From NCBI GenBank assembly GCA_003563755.1, contig PWUB01000295.1:1-11802 (forward strand): a stretch of DNA of 11,802 nucleotides, in the 5' to 3' direction. The number at the start of each line of letters is the position of its first letter. Positions within the stretch are counted from its first letter, which is position 1. Position numbers and translations under genes: made by a program. The notes below the pieces were generated by a model. The model did not search any database and had not been told where the DNA came from. It saw only the letters and a list, made by a program, of their open reading frames with translations. Below, piece after piece: positions 1 through 7,065 of this stretch. The stretch is from Clostridia bacterium (GTDB lineage Bacteria; Bacillota_E; SLMV01; PUMD01).

Positions 1-1112
1 CCGGTGGAGGCACCGGAGGACACGTGTATCCTGCCCTGAGCATCGCCAGGGGTTTCTTGAAGCGGCACCCGGAAGCCGAGGTGCTGTACGTTGGGGGACG
101 GGGGGGCCTGGAGAGCCAGGTTGTGCCGCTTTCGGGCATTCCTTTCCGGTCGCTGGAGGTGGAGGGCCTGCTCGGACGGGGCCTCGGGGCGAAGATCAGA
201 AGCCTCTGGCTCTTCACCCGGGCGTTGGTCGTCGCCTCCGGGATAATAGGGGAGTTCGCCCCCGACTGCGTGGTGGGAACGGGAGGGTACGTATCGGGAC
301 CCGTGGTGCTGCGGGCCCAGCTGGCGCGAGTACCCACCCTGGTGCAGGAGCAGAACGTGTTTCCAGGCCTCACCAACCGGATGCTGAGCCGCAGGGCGCG
401 GGCCGTGGCGGTTGTGGGCGAGGAAGCCATCGGGCACTTCCCCGACCGGGTAGCACCGAGGATCGTGGTCACGGGAAACCCCGTTCGGAGCGAGATCCTA
501 ACAGCGTGCCGGCGGCAGGCCAGGGAGCGCTACGGGCTGGATGACGACGACATACTCCTGCTGGTTTTCGGCGGCAGCGGTGGGGCCGAGACCATAAACA
601 CCGGTACCGTGGAGTTCATCCTCGATCATCTGCACCGGCACCGGCAGCTGAGATTGATGTACGTCACCGGCCCCAGGTACTACCGATGGGTCGGGGACGC
701 TCTGGACCGGGCGCCACCGGCGGTGATGGAGAGGGTGAACCTCATCGATTATCTCGAGGACATGCCCTCGGCCCTGGCAGCCTGCGATCTCCTGCTGTGT
801 CGCGGGGGAGCCATGAGTCTCGCCGAGGCGGCGGCAGTGGGGCGTCCGATGATCATCGTTCCCTCGCCCAACGTGCCGAACGACGAACAGCGGCACAATG
901 CGAGGGCCCTTGAGAAGGCCGGGGCGTCGGTGGTCATGAGGGATCACCGCTTCGGAGGTGACAGCCTCGAGGAGGTTCTCACCGATCTACTGGATGATGA
1001 GACCACGCGGCAGCGCATGGCCGAGGCCAGCGCTGCGTGGGGGCGCCCGGGGGCCCTTGACACCATACTGGACGCTGTAGATGATATCATGTCACGGAGG
1101 TGGGTTCCCTGA
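1..1112 (+). CDS. murG: UDP-GlcNAc:lipid I N-acetylglucosaminyltransferase MurG (5' partial)
   Basis: Membrane-associated glycosyltransferase that adds GlcNAc from UDP-GlcNAc to lipid I, making lipid II on the inner face of the membrane. The first complete codon in frame is at base 3 and already reads GGTGGHVYPALS, the glycine loop with the conserved His near the MurG N-terminus, so only a few residues are missing upstream. Other family landmarks follow in order: VGTGGYVSGP, EQNVFPGLTNR, TGNPVR, a second glycine-rich loop FGGSGGAETIN, then CRGGAMSLAEAAAVGRP with the nucleotide-sugar-binding Glu, and NDEQRHNARALEKAGA. About 369 residues are visible, the normal length. It ends with TGA at 1110-1112, inside the start region of murB, so the two are probably translationally coupled. 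Family assignment is secure; the true start codon is outside the window. Confidence 0.96.
   Translation, partial: GGGTGGHVYPALSIARGFLKRHPEAEVLYVGGRGGLESQVVPLSGIPFRSLEVEGLLGRGLGAKIRSLWLFTRALVVASGIIGEFAPDCVVGTGGYVSGPVVLRAQLARVPTLVQEQNVFPGLTNRMLSRRARAVAVVGEEAIGHFPDRVAPRIVVTGNPVRSEILTACRRQARERYGLDDDDILLLVFGGSGGAETINTGTVEFILDHLHRHRQLRLMYVTGPRYYRWVGDALDRAPPAVMERVNLIDYLEDMPSALAACDLLLCRGGAMSLAEAAAVGRPMIIVPSPNVPNDEQRHNARALEKAGASVVMRDHRFGGDSLEEVLTDLLDDETTRQRMAEASAAWGRPGALDTILDAVDDIMSRRWVP
1096..1100 (+). promoter_or_regulatory. Ribosome binding site for murB
   Basis: GGAGG lies inside the last codons of murG. It is 8 bases upstream of an in-frame CTG at 1109 and it overlaps the in-frame GTG at 1100, so the GTG cannot use it. 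A second, weaker GGAG at 1132-1135 stands 9 bases before the ATG at 1145. The position of this site is the main argument for an upstream murB start. Confidence 0.55.
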
Positions 1113-2041
1113 ACTGGTCACGGCTGGTGGCGGAGATCAGTAAAATGACTAGTGGTCCGGTCAGTCTGGCTGAACCTATGTGTCGTCACACGACGTTCCG
1201 GATCGGCGGTCCGGCTGCGGTCTTCGCCTGCCCGAAGCATCTCGAGGAGGTCGCGGACATCCGCCGCTGGACGCGCAGGAGGGGTGTGCCCCTGTACCTG
1301 CTCGGTGGGGGAAGCAACCTGTTGGTGTCCGATGCTGGTGTGCAGGGACTGGTAGTGCACACCGGAAGCCTGAGCACCCTGAGATCGGCTGGCGACGGGG
1401 AGTCCGTCACGGTGTCGGTGGGGGCCGGTGTTTCCCTGCCGCGACTGCTGGAGAGGACCGTCCGGTGGGAGCTGACCGGACTGGAACCCCTGGTGGGAAT
1501 TCCCGGCAGCGTGGGTGGGGCCGCCGTGATGAACGCGGGCGTCGGTGATTTTGACCTGAGCCGTGCGGTGGTGAGAATCAGAGCCTGCGATCGCCGCGGG
1601 GACGTCCTGGACATGTCGGAGCAGCAGTGTGAGTTCGGCTACCGGAGCTCGGTGTTTCAGCGCCGGGGGGCAGACCTGATAGTGCTGGAGGCCGAGCTGG
1701 TGCTTCGGCGGGGTAGGCGCCGCGATATCCGCCGCGAGATGCGAAGGCGGCTGTTGGCCAGGAAGGGCAGGCAGCCGAGGCGTGAGCCAAGTGCGGGCAG
1801 CGTGTTCAAAAACCCCGAGGGGGCCTCTGCGGGACGGCTGATCGAGGAAGCGGGCTGGAAGGGACGAAGCATCGGGGGAGCTTCGGTGTCACCCATCCAC
1901 GCCAATTTCATCGTCAACCGGCGAGATGCTTCCGCCGAGGATGTTGTGCGGTTGATACGGGCGGTCCGTGAGTCGGTGGCAAGGAAGTTCGGGGTTGAGC
2001 TGGAGCTGGAGCTCAAGACGTGGGGGGTGACTGACGTCTGA
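1109..2041 (+). CDS. murB: UDP-N-acetylenolpyruvoylglucosamine reductase MurB
   Basis: FAD-dependent, NADPH-using reductase that converts UDP-GlcNAc-enolpyruvate to UDP-MurNAc in the cytoplasm. Visible motifs: HTTFRIGGPA near the N-terminus, the FAD-binding YLLGGGSNLLVSD, GIPGSVGGAAVMNAG, the FGYRSSVFQ segment with the Tyr-Arg pair, and AGSVFKNPEG with the proton-donor Ser (codon 1799-1801). The end matches the AGRLIEEAGWKG...SPIHANFIVN block. The start is uncertain. CTG at 1109 fits the best Shine-Dalgarno sequence and overlaps the murG stop as CTGA. GTG at 1100 and ATG at 1145 (298 aa) are alternatives. Homologues usually have a helix before HTTFRIGG, which favours one of the upstream starts. 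From 1109 the protein is 310 aa, a normal size. It lies between murG and murA, as in other Bacillota; its TGA overlaps an ATG at 2041 that is probably not the murA start. Confidence 0.95.
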   Translation: MNWSRLVAEISKMTSGPVSLAEPMCRHTTFRIGGPAAVFACPKHLEEVADIRRWTRRRGVPLYLLGGGSNLLVSDAGVQGLVVHTGSLSTLRSAGDGESVTVSVGAGVSLPRLLERTVRWELTGLEPLVGIPGSVGGAAVMNAGVGDFDLSRAVVRIRACDRRGDVLDMSEQQCEFGYRSSVFQRRGADLIVLEAELVLRRGRRRDIRREMRRRLLARKGRQPRREPSAGSVFKNPEGASAGRLIEEAGWKGRSIGGASVSPIHANFIVNRRDASAEDVVRLIRAVRESVARKFGVELELELKTWGVTDV

Positions 2042-2061
2042 TGCGGGTCGCCTTCCCACGG

Positions 2062-2066
2062 GGAGG
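2062..2066 (+). promoter_or_regulatory. Ribosome binding site deciding the murA start
   Basis: GGAGG, within GGGGAGGTG, stands 7 bases before ATG at 2074. The ATG at 2041, which overlaps the murB stop as TGATG, has no comparable site and would add 11 residues (starting MRVAFPRGG) before the normal MurA N-terminus. Confidence 0.8.
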
Positions 2067-2073
2067 TGTATCC

Positions 2074-3348
2074 ATGTCTCGGTTAGTCATCACCGGTGGA
2101 AACCCCATCGAGGGTCGGGTTAGGATCAATGGAGCGAAGAACGCCGTCCTGCCCATGGTGGCGGCGGCCGTACTGACGTCCGAGGAGTGCATGATCTATG
2201 ATGCCCCCGACATCCGCGATGTCCGGGTCATGACGGAGATCCTCGAGGACCTGGGCATAGTTGTGCGGACGGGTGAGGAGAACGGTCGAAGGTATTTACT
2301 GGTCAGGGCAGAACACATAGACAGTGATACGATTGATGCCGGGTTGATGAGGAAGATGAGGTCATCGGTCCTGTTGGTGGGACCCCTGCTAGCCCGACTC
2401 GGGTCCTCGCGCATGACCTATCCCGGGGGTTGCGCCATAGGACCCCGTCCCGTGGATATGCACCTGGCGGGCTTCCGCAAACTGAGCGCGGTGGTCGAGG
2501 AGATGCACGGCAAGATCAGTGTGACTGCTCCCAGGGACGGCCTGGTCGGTGCCGACATTCACCTGGAGTATCCCAGCGTTGGGGCCACCGAGAACATCAT
2601 GATGGCGGCTACCCTCGCACGGGGTGTGACACGTATATGGAATCCCGCGCGGGAACCCGAGATAAGCAATCTCGCGCATTTCTTGCGACTGATGGATGCA
2701 CGAGTCAGCGGAGAGGGTTCCGACGTGATAGTCGTGGAGGGTAGGGATCGACTGAACGGCGCCCGGGTGAAGGTCATCCCGGACAGGATCGAAGCGGGGA
2801 CCTTCATGGCAGTCGCGGCCATCACCGGGGGGCTCGTGGAACTCGAGAACGTGTGCCTCTCTCACCTCAGGGCCTTCACCTCGAAGATGTCCGAGGTAGG
2901 AGTCGAGATTCGTCCCCTGGGGAATCGGAGGGGGCTCGTCAGGGGGCCTGTGAGACCAAGTGCCGCGGACGTGAGAACGCTGCCCTACCCCGGCTACCCC
3001 ACCGACTTGCAGAACCAGTACATGGCGGTGGCATGTATTGCTGACGGCACCAGCGTGATCACGGAGACGATATTTGAAAACCGCTTCAAGGTTGCAGCTG
3101 AATTCGCCCGCATGGGTGCCTCAATCCACACCGAGGGACGGTTGGCGGTCGTCAAGGGAGTTGGGCGGCTGACCGGCGCGCACGTCGAGGCGAACGAGGA
3201 TCTTCGCGGTGCGGCGTCCATGGTCATCGCCGGGCTGAGGGCCGAGGGCACCACCGTCGTTGAGGGTGCGGAGTTCATAGATAGGGGATACACGGACTTC
3301 GCCTCCCGCTTGAAGAAACTGGGCGCCGACATTCACAGGAAGGACTAG
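2074..3348 (+). CDS. murA: UDP-N-acetylglucosamine 1-carboxyvinyltransferase MurA
   Basis: Catalyses the first committed step of peptidoglycan synthesis: transfer of enolpyruvate from phosphoenolpyruvate to UDP-GlcNAc. The 424-aa product has normal length and fold markers. GAKNAVLP carries Lys22-Asn23. The active-site loop GGCAIGPRPVDMHL carries Cys120, the residue that fosfomycin alkylates. YPTDLQNQ carries the conserved Asp311, and GLRAEGTT carries the late conserved Arg389. Because the loop has Cys rather than the Asp found in some naturally resistant species, the enzyme itself is expected to be fosfomycin-sensitive. The start at 2074 is chosen over 2041 because it has the strong ribosome binding site and gives MSRLVITGGN, the usual beginning. 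It lies 32 bases after murB and 37 bases before ftsQ, in the same operon. Some Bacillota carry a second paralogue (MurAB/MurZ), which cannot be assessed here. Confidence 0.97.
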   Translation: MSRLVITGGNPIEGRVRINGAKNAVLPMVAAAVLTSEECMIYDAPDIRDVRVMTEILEDLGIVVRTGEENGRRYLLVRAEHIDSDTIDAGLMRKMRSSVLLVGPLLARLGSSRMTYPGGCAIGPRPVDMHLAGFRKLSAVVEEMHGKISVTAPRDGLVGADIHLEYPSVGATENIMMAATLARGVTRIWNPAREPEISNLAHFLRLMDARVSGEGSDVIVVEGRDRLNGARVKVIPDRIEAGTFMAVAAITGGLVELENVCLSHLRAFTSKMSEVGVEIRPLGNRRGLVRGPVRPSAADVRTLPYPGYPTDLQNQYMAVACIADGTSVITETIFENRFKVAAEFARMGASIHTEGRLAVVKGVGRLTGAHVEANEDLRGAASMVIAGLRAEGTTVVEGAEFIDRGYTDFASRLKKLGADIHRKD

Positions 3349-3385
3349 ACTGCAGGGACCGATCATCACGGGAGAGGATGGTGTC

Positions 3386-4084
3386 ATGTCGAGAGGCGGT
3401 GTCTTGGTGGCCGTCATATTCATCGTGGTGCTGGGGCTTTTCGGCTTTTTCCAGAGCTCCTTTTTCCGCCTCACTGAGCTGGAGGTGGAGGGGATCGATC
3501 TGATGAACGCTGAAGAGGTGAGGCTGCTGTTGGGTGTGCAGGGCGGGCAGCATCTCTACTCGGTCAGCACGGAGGATCTGCGGCGACGGCTGGCGGAAGA
3601 TCCACGGGTTGCCGCCGCCGAGGTCACCAGGCACGTACCCGGTCGGCTGGTGGTTCTGATCACCGAGCGTCGACCCGTGGCGGCGGTGATCGAGGGCGGT
3701 GTGTTTGCCCTCGTGGACTCCGAGGGTACCGTCCTGTCCGTTCACGGCGACTGGCCCGGGACCGCCGTTCCGGTGATCTCAGGTGTGAGTCCGGATGCGC
3801 TGGTTCTGGGAGAGCGCCTGGATGCCCCCGGGGTGGACGAGCTCATAAACTGCGCCGCGCTCCTGGGCGAGTTTCGCCACAGGATTTCACAGATTGTGCG
3901 AGAAGAAGGATATATGTCCCTGCACACCACCGGGGCGGAACACGTGATGCTTCCCCTCGGGGGCGACGACATGAAACAGGCGGTGTCGATGCTGCAGAGC
4001 GTGCTCGCAGGGACCCGGACGACGGAGGGCAGTATCATAGACCTGCGTGTGCCGGACAGGCCTGTCATCCGCCATCCGAAGTGA
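3386..4084 (+). CDS. ftsQ: Cell division protein FtsQ/DivIB
   Basis: Bitopic divisome protein that forms a complex with FtsL/DivIC and FtsB-type partners and links the Z ring to septal peptidoglycan synthesis. The 232-aa product has a very short cytoplasmic tail (MSRGG), one membrane helix at about residues 6-22, then a POTRA/FtsQ-type domain (FFRLTELEVEGI...NAEEVRLLLGVQGGQHLYSV...LAEDPRVAAAEVTR) and the beta domain with ERRPVA and the ALVDSEGTVL segment. It ends near SIIDLRVPDRPVIR, also typical. The ATG at 3386 has GGAGAGG 8 bases upstream. DivIB of Bacillus has a longer cytoplasmic tail, so this is the short clostridial form. It sits between murA and ftsZ; the ftsA expected in many bacteria is not between them. 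Confidence 0.9.
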   Translation: MSRGGVLVAVIFIVVLGLFGFFQSSFFRLTELEVEGIDLMNAEEVRLLLGVQGGQHLYSVSTEDLRRRLAEDPRVAAAEVTRHVPGRLVVLITERRPVAAVIEGGVFALVDSEGTVLSVHGDWPGTAVPVISGVSPDALVLGERLDAPGVDELINCAALLGEFRHRISQIVREEGYMSLHTTGAEHVMLPLGGDDMKQAVSMLQSVLAGTRTTEGSIIDLRVPDRPVIRHPK

Positions 4085-4100
4085 GGTGTAAACAGCGTCG

Positions 4101-4123
4101 TGCCCCTTGTGGCTTCGGGGGCA
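4101..4123 (+). other. Small hairpin in the ftsQ-ftsZ gap
   Basis: TGCCCC (4101-4106) and GGGGCA (4118-4123) can form a 6-bp stem with an 11-base loop, just upstream of the ftsZ ribosome binding site. There is no T tract after it, so it is not a standard terminator. It might be a processing or stability element that sets FtsZ level relative to FtsQ. A chance pairing in GC-rich DNA is quite possible. Confidence 0.3.
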
Positions 4124-4143
4124 GGCGATGAACTGTGACAGGA

Positions 4144-4152
4144 AGAGGGGGG
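4144..4152 (+). promoter_or_regulatory. Ribosome binding site deciding the ftsZ start
   Basis: AGAGGGGGG stands 8 bases before the GTG at 4161. An in-frame ATG at 4128 precedes this site and has no good Shine-Dalgarno sequence. It would add 11 residues ([11 protein letters not shown]) that are not typical of FtsZ. Confidence 0.65.
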
Positions 4153-4160
4153 CTGTAGAG

Positions 4161-5228
4161 GTGCTAGAGCTCGAAGTAGAGAATCCGGAGTTTGCCATTA
4201 TCAAGGTTGTAGGTGTAGGCGGTGGAGGCAACAACGCCATAAACCGCATGATCCAGGCCAGCGTGCGCGGGGTGGAGTTCATAGCGGTGAACACTGATGC
4301 CCAGGCTCTGTCCTCCAACAAGGCTGATCACAAGCTGCAGTTGGGTCGGAACATGACCCGGGGCCTGGGTGCAGGGGCCGATCCCGCCATAGGCTGCAAG
4401 GCAGCAGAGGAGAGCAGCGATGAAATAGAGACCCTGCTGGAGGGCGCGGACATGGTCTTCATCACCGCGGGTATGGGCGGTGGGACCGGTACTGGGGCGT
4501 GCCCGATCATAGCCAGTATCGCCAGGTCTGTCGGAGCACTTACGGTGGGGGTCGTTACCAAGCCCTTCACCTTCGAGGGTGAGCGCCGTATGTGCCAGGC
4601 GGAGGAGGGCATCGAAGATCTCAGAGAGTCGATTGACACGCTGATCACCATTCCGAACGATCGTCTCCTGAAGGTCGTCGAGAAGAAAACCTCCATCGTG
4701 GACGCTTTCAGCATAGCCGATGACGTCCTTCGGCAGGGAGTCCAGGGCATCTCCGATCTGATTGCGGTTCCCGGACTCATAAACCTCGACTTCGCTGATG
4801 TTCGTGCCATCATGATGGGTACGGGTACAGCACTCATGGGCATAGGTACCGCCTCCGGGGACAACCGGGCCGCCGAGGCTGCCCGTAACGCCATTTCCAG
4901 CCCCCTCCTGGAGACATCCATCGAAGGTGCCAAGGGAGTACTACTGAACATAACGGGCGATACATCGATGGGCCTGCTCGAGGTGAACGAGGCCGCTGAG
5001 CTGATTCGCGAGGTGGCGGAGAGCGATGCACATATCATATTCGGTGCCGCCATCAGCGAGTCCCTTGAGGACGAGCTCCGGGTGACGGTGATAGCGACGG
5101 GCTTCGGTGAGAAGCGCAGGCAGGATAAAGATGCTGACTTCGACGAGCTGACGATAAGGCCTTTCAGTGACGATGACGATCTCGAGATACCGGCGTTTCT
5201 CCGGCGGCGCAGTATCCGTGATCTTTGA
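4161..5228 (+). CDS. ftsZ: Cell division GTPase FtsZ
   Basis: Tubulin-like GTPase that polymerises into the Z ring and recruits the divisome. The 355-aa product starts (GTG) with [30 protein letters not shown], close to FtsZ of other Bacillota. The tubulin signature GGGTGTG is at residues 106-112. FTFEGERR, the [10 protein letters not shown] loop and the T7 catalytic loop NLDFADV follow. After the globular core comes a short acidic linker and the C-terminal peptide [11 protein letters not shown], the docking site for membrane anchors such as FtsA and SepF. The residue after GTGTGA is Cys (GACPIIA), where Bacillus has Ala. It is the last gene of the + strand dcw run; the next gene is convergent. 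Because ftsA is not adjacent, the membrane anchor may be SepF or a distant FtsA. Confidence 0.98.
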   Translation: MLELEVENPEFAIIKVVGVGGGGNNAINRMIQASVRGVEFIAVNTDAQALSSNKADHKLQLGRNMTRGLGAGADPAIGCKAAEESSDEIETLLEGADMVFITAGMGGGTGTGACPIIASIARSVGALTVGVVTKPFTFEGERRMCQAEEGIEDLRESIDTLITIPNDRLLKVVEKKTSIVDAFSIADDVLRQGVQGISDLIAVPGLINLDFADVRAIMMGTGTALMGIGTASGDNRAAEAARNAISSPLLETSIEGAKGVLLNITGDTSMGLLEVNEAAELIREVAESDAHIIFGAAISESLEDELRVTVIATGFGEKRRQDKDADFDELTIRPFSDDDDLEIPAFLRRRSIRDL

Positions 5229-5505
5229 GGTCTGTTGGGTGGGGTCGGTGATCCGGTGCACCCGGTTTCCGGCAGTGTCGCCGGGCGGGCCTGGACGGCG
5301 CAGGAGCGGGCGGTCTGGGTGGGGAGATACCGCACTGTGATCACCGGCCCTGTCTTAGCTCAGCTGCCCGAAAGTCTCTGGACCCGATTTGAATCGAGAC
5401 AACACCACCGGTGACGGTGCAGCGGCTGGGGGCAATATGCGACGAGATTTCCACCAGGCCCGCGGCCCATGCACTCTTGCGTTCAGCGGATCATCAGGGT
5501 GGGTT
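5229..5505. other. Convergent intergenic region between ftsZ and the DUF362 gene
   Basis: This gap separates two converging genes, so terminators for both are expected. I see only weak candidates: CCGGC (5269-5273) pairs with GCCGG (5280-5284) around a 6-base loop, and GGTGCACC at 5255-5262 is an 8-bp palindrome. Neither is followed by a T tract on either strand. CGATTTGAATCG at 5385-5396 is a near-palindrome. No convincing gene or RNA gene was found. Confidence 0.4.
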
Positions 5506-6654
5506 TCAGTGAGAACCGAAGCGTCCCAACGTGATGGCGCCCTCGGGGCATACCTCGTGACAGCAGAAGCAGCTTATGCAGTCCCCCTGTGCTATCCGGG
5601 CTGGTCTGCCCGGGGTGATCACCGAGGCCGGACAGATCTTCGCACAGGCGCTGCACCCGGTACACCGTTCCGAGAGCACCCTGGGTCGCGGAACGAACAG
5701 TCGCCTGACGAGGTTCACCAGGGGAGCGGGTGCTCCCCACGTGGTGGCAGGCAGGCCGGGAGGCACCCGGAACTGCGACACGCCCAGGGCCTCGGGATCG
5801 GCACCCGACACGCACATCTCATCGGGGTTGAGCACACCGAGACCGGACTCGGCGGCGTACCTGAGGTGAAGAACCTCGCCCGGGGGCAGACCCACGATTC
5901 GGCAGGCGAGGGCGTCCGCAGTCACCGGGTCAGCTGAAATAACGACGAAGCCCGTGTGTCTCAGTTCGCCTGAACGTGGACCGGCCCCCTCCATGGAAAC
6001 CACCGCGTCGAGGATCGAGAGCCGCGGTCTCAAAAGCAGTGCCAGATCAGCGAGCATCCGGCTGAATTCCTCCAGCCGGTTGTACCTGAGATGAAGGCGC
6101 GCCTTGTGCATTCCCACCAGGCATCCATACAGGTTCTTCGTTGCTCCACTGTAGCGGGTCAGGTTGTGGGTCTTCAGCCGCGCTGCACTCACCAGGGCAT
6201 CTGAGGTCAGCACCTGCCGGGCAACGGGGAAGCTTCGGCATACCCGGCCTTCGGGACACGGCGTCCAGCGGACATCGACGAACTCCTCGAGAGGCACGTC
6301 CCGGTGCTCGAGGACCTGCAGTATTCCCGCAGCCCGTGCCGCCGCGCGAGCAGAGTGTACAGCAGGGCTGTCCCCGACCCGCACCCGCGCCGCTTTTCGC
6401 TCGCGGACGAGGTCAATGATTGCCGCCATCACCGCGGGGTGAGTGCACACCCCGCTGTCCGGGGGTGCCGGCACCAGGAGATTGGGCTTGATGAGAACAT
6501 CATCGCCTACGAACAGCGTTCCCCGTGGATCCAGGAGCTCCAGTCCCCGGCTCAGAGCCTTGTACACGTTCGTCGTAGTGTAGGTGTCGAGTGCTACCAG
6601 CACCACCGGCTCCAGTGTGGCCACCCTCTCCATGTCGACCCCCGGCGCACTCAT
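5506..6654 (-). CDS. DUF362 protein with C-terminal 2x[4Fe-4S] ferredoxin domain
   Basis: A cytoplasmic-looking protein of 382 aa with no signal peptide or membrane helix. Residues of about 15-300 match the DUF362 family: VLIKPNLL, HPAVMAAI, VRVGDSP, then RLKTHNLTRYSGATKNLYG, and SILDAVVSMEGAGPRSGE. The C-terminus is a bacterial-type ferredoxin domain with two CX2CX2CX3CP motifs, Cys 331/334/337/341 and Cys 359/362/365/369, expected to hold two 4Fe-4S clusters. The molecular function of DUF362 is not established, so a redox or electron-transfer role is an inference from the clusters. The start is uncertain: ATG at 6654 has only a weak site, and ATG at 6633 (residue 8, after GGGGGT) is a fair alternative. 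It lies opposite to all its neighbours, convergent with ftsZ and divergent from the lipoprotein gene, so it is its own transcription unit. Confidence 0.85.
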   Translation of the reverse strand: MSAPGVDMERVATLEPVVLVALDTYTTTNVYKALSRGLELLDPRGTLFVGDDVLIKPNLLVPAPPDSGVCTHPAVMAAIIDLVRERKAARVRVGDSPAVHSARAAARAAGILQVLEHRDVPLEEFVDVRWTPCPEGRVCRSFPVARQVLTSDALVSAARLKTHNLTRYSGATKNLYGCLVGMHKARLHLRYNRLEEFSRMLADLALLLRPRLSILDAVVSMEGAGPRSGELRHTGFVVISADPVTADALACRIVGLPPGEVLHLRYAAESGLGVLNPDEMCVSGADPEALGVSQFRVPPGLPATTWGAPAPLVNLVRRLFVPRPRVLSERCTGCSACAKICPASVITPGRPARIAQGDCISCFCCHEVCPEGAITLGRFGSH

Positions 6655-6697
6655 CAGTCACCGGCGGTGGGTGAGGTTCTTCGTCCATCTGCCTGCA

Positions 6698-6709
6698 GAT
6701 GACGTCATC
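6698..6709. promoter_or_regulatory. 12-bp perfect palindrome, possible operator for the DUF362 gene
   Basis: GATGACGTCATC is a perfect palindrome, about 20-30 bases downstream of the predicted DUF362 transcription start and within its leader. ATCTGC / GCAGAT (6687-6700, 2-base spacer) overlaps it as a second inverted repeat, and CTGCAGA occurs at 6693 and again at 6722. Such symmetry suits a dimeric repressor, but no specific regulator is recognised. Confidence 0.35.
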
Positions 6710-6733
6710 AGGACTCATCGGCTGCAGACGATC

Positions 6734-6761
6734 CTCATATCCAGTTTATGAACAACTTCAA
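6734..6761 (-). promoter_or_regulatory. Possible SigA-type promoter for the DUF362 gene
   Basis: On the - strand TTGAAG (-35, bases 6756-6761) and TATGAG (-10, bases 6734-6739) are 16 bases apart, each matching 4 of 6 consensus positions. Transcription would start near 6727 and give a leader of about 70 bases. It lies in a locally AT-rich patch. The match is moderate. Confidence 0.35.
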
Positions 6762-6928
6762 CCATCCCTCAGCCTCTGCACTCGGGTGATCCATCCAGCG
6801 TGACCAGCCTATCATATTCTACCATAGGAATGAGCCCGATGAAGTCCTCACCAATGCTGTGGATATTAGGGTCGGGAGGTAGAGCGGGGGAGGGATAGCA
6901 CACCGGGTCCCCCTGGGTGCGCCTGTCA

Positions 6929-6936
6929 TTGTCGAC
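6929..6936 (+). promoter_or_regulatory. Spo0A-box-like sequence upstream of the lipoprotein gene
   Basis: TTGTCGAC matches 7 of 8 positions of the Spo0A box TTGTCGAA. A weaker TGTCAAT lies just downstream, near 6950. The site is about 100 bases before the predicted transcription start of the lipoprotein gene. A single octamer can occur by chance; the nearby SigH-like promoter makes it more interesting. Confidence 0.35.
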
Positions 6937-6997
6937 GCAGGGCATGACTGTCAATGTGCTGGTTCGTCCTCCATCGCACCCTCCGAACCGCGCGGGC

Positions 6998-7027
6998 GGA
7001 GGAAAAAAGGGGCGAGACCGCGAATCA
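6998..7027 (+). promoter_or_regulatory. SigH-type promoter candidate for the lipoprotein gene
   Basis: GGAGGAAAA at 6998-7006 and CGAAT at 7021-7025 fit the Bacillus SigH pattern RWAGGAxxT, 14 bases, HGAAT. The AGGA and GAAT cores are intact and the spacing is exact; the second and last bases of the -35 element deviate. Transcription would start near 7034, at the foot of the leader hairpin, giving a leader of about 39 bases. SigH is the sigma factor of the transition to sporulation. The -35 element also resembles a ribosome binding site, but no open frame follows it at a useful distance. Confidence 0.45.
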
Positions 7028-7033
7028 TTGGAT

Positions 7034-7057
7034 ACTCGCCCGCGTGTCGCGGGCAGT
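7034..7057 (+). other. Leader hairpin just before the lipoprotein ribosome binding site
   Basis: GCCCGCG (7038-7044) pairs perfectly with CGCGGGC (7048-7054) around a TGT loop. ACT (7034-7036) and AGT (7055-7057) extend the stem past one bulged C, giving 10 pairs in all. It ends directly before GGGAGGTG at 7058. If transcription starts near 7034, this is a 5'-terminal hairpin, which typically stabilises mRNA. It leaves the ribosome binding site free. Confidence 0.5.
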
Positions 7058-7065
7058 GGGAGGTG
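7058..7065 (+). promoter_or_regulatory. Ribosome binding site deciding the lipoprotein start
   Basis: GGGAGGTG stands 7 bases before GTG at 7073. This start gives a normal signal peptide with a short RRK n-region. The upstream frame from 6917 would add 52 unlikely residues, and ATG at 7094 would remove the positive n-region. Confidence 0.75.

Noticed and set aside
4328..5344. A 338-codon - strand frame opposite ftsZ.
   Set aside because: Very Ser/Pro/Arg-rich, the typical mirror of a GC-rich coding frame; ftsZ is certain.
5340..5410. tRNA-like pieces: TTAGCTCAGCTG (D-arm-like) and GATTTGAATC (T-arm-like; on the other strand TTCAAAT).
   Set aside because: On the + strand the T-loop lacks the conserved C. 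On the - strand the arms are in the wrong order. No acceptor stem or anticodon arm can be closed on either strand.
6715..6766. A 16-codon - strand frame (MVEVVHKLDMRIVCSR) before the DUF362 gene, a possible leader peptide.
   Set aside because: It contains the candidate -35 and -10 elements of the DUF362 promoter and shows no attenuator-like structure after it.
6813..6821. CATATTCTA, which fits the SigK/SigE-type -10 pattern CATAnnnTA.
   Set aside because: No matching -35 element at the right spacing, and about 250 bases from the gene; the SigH-like site is closer and better.
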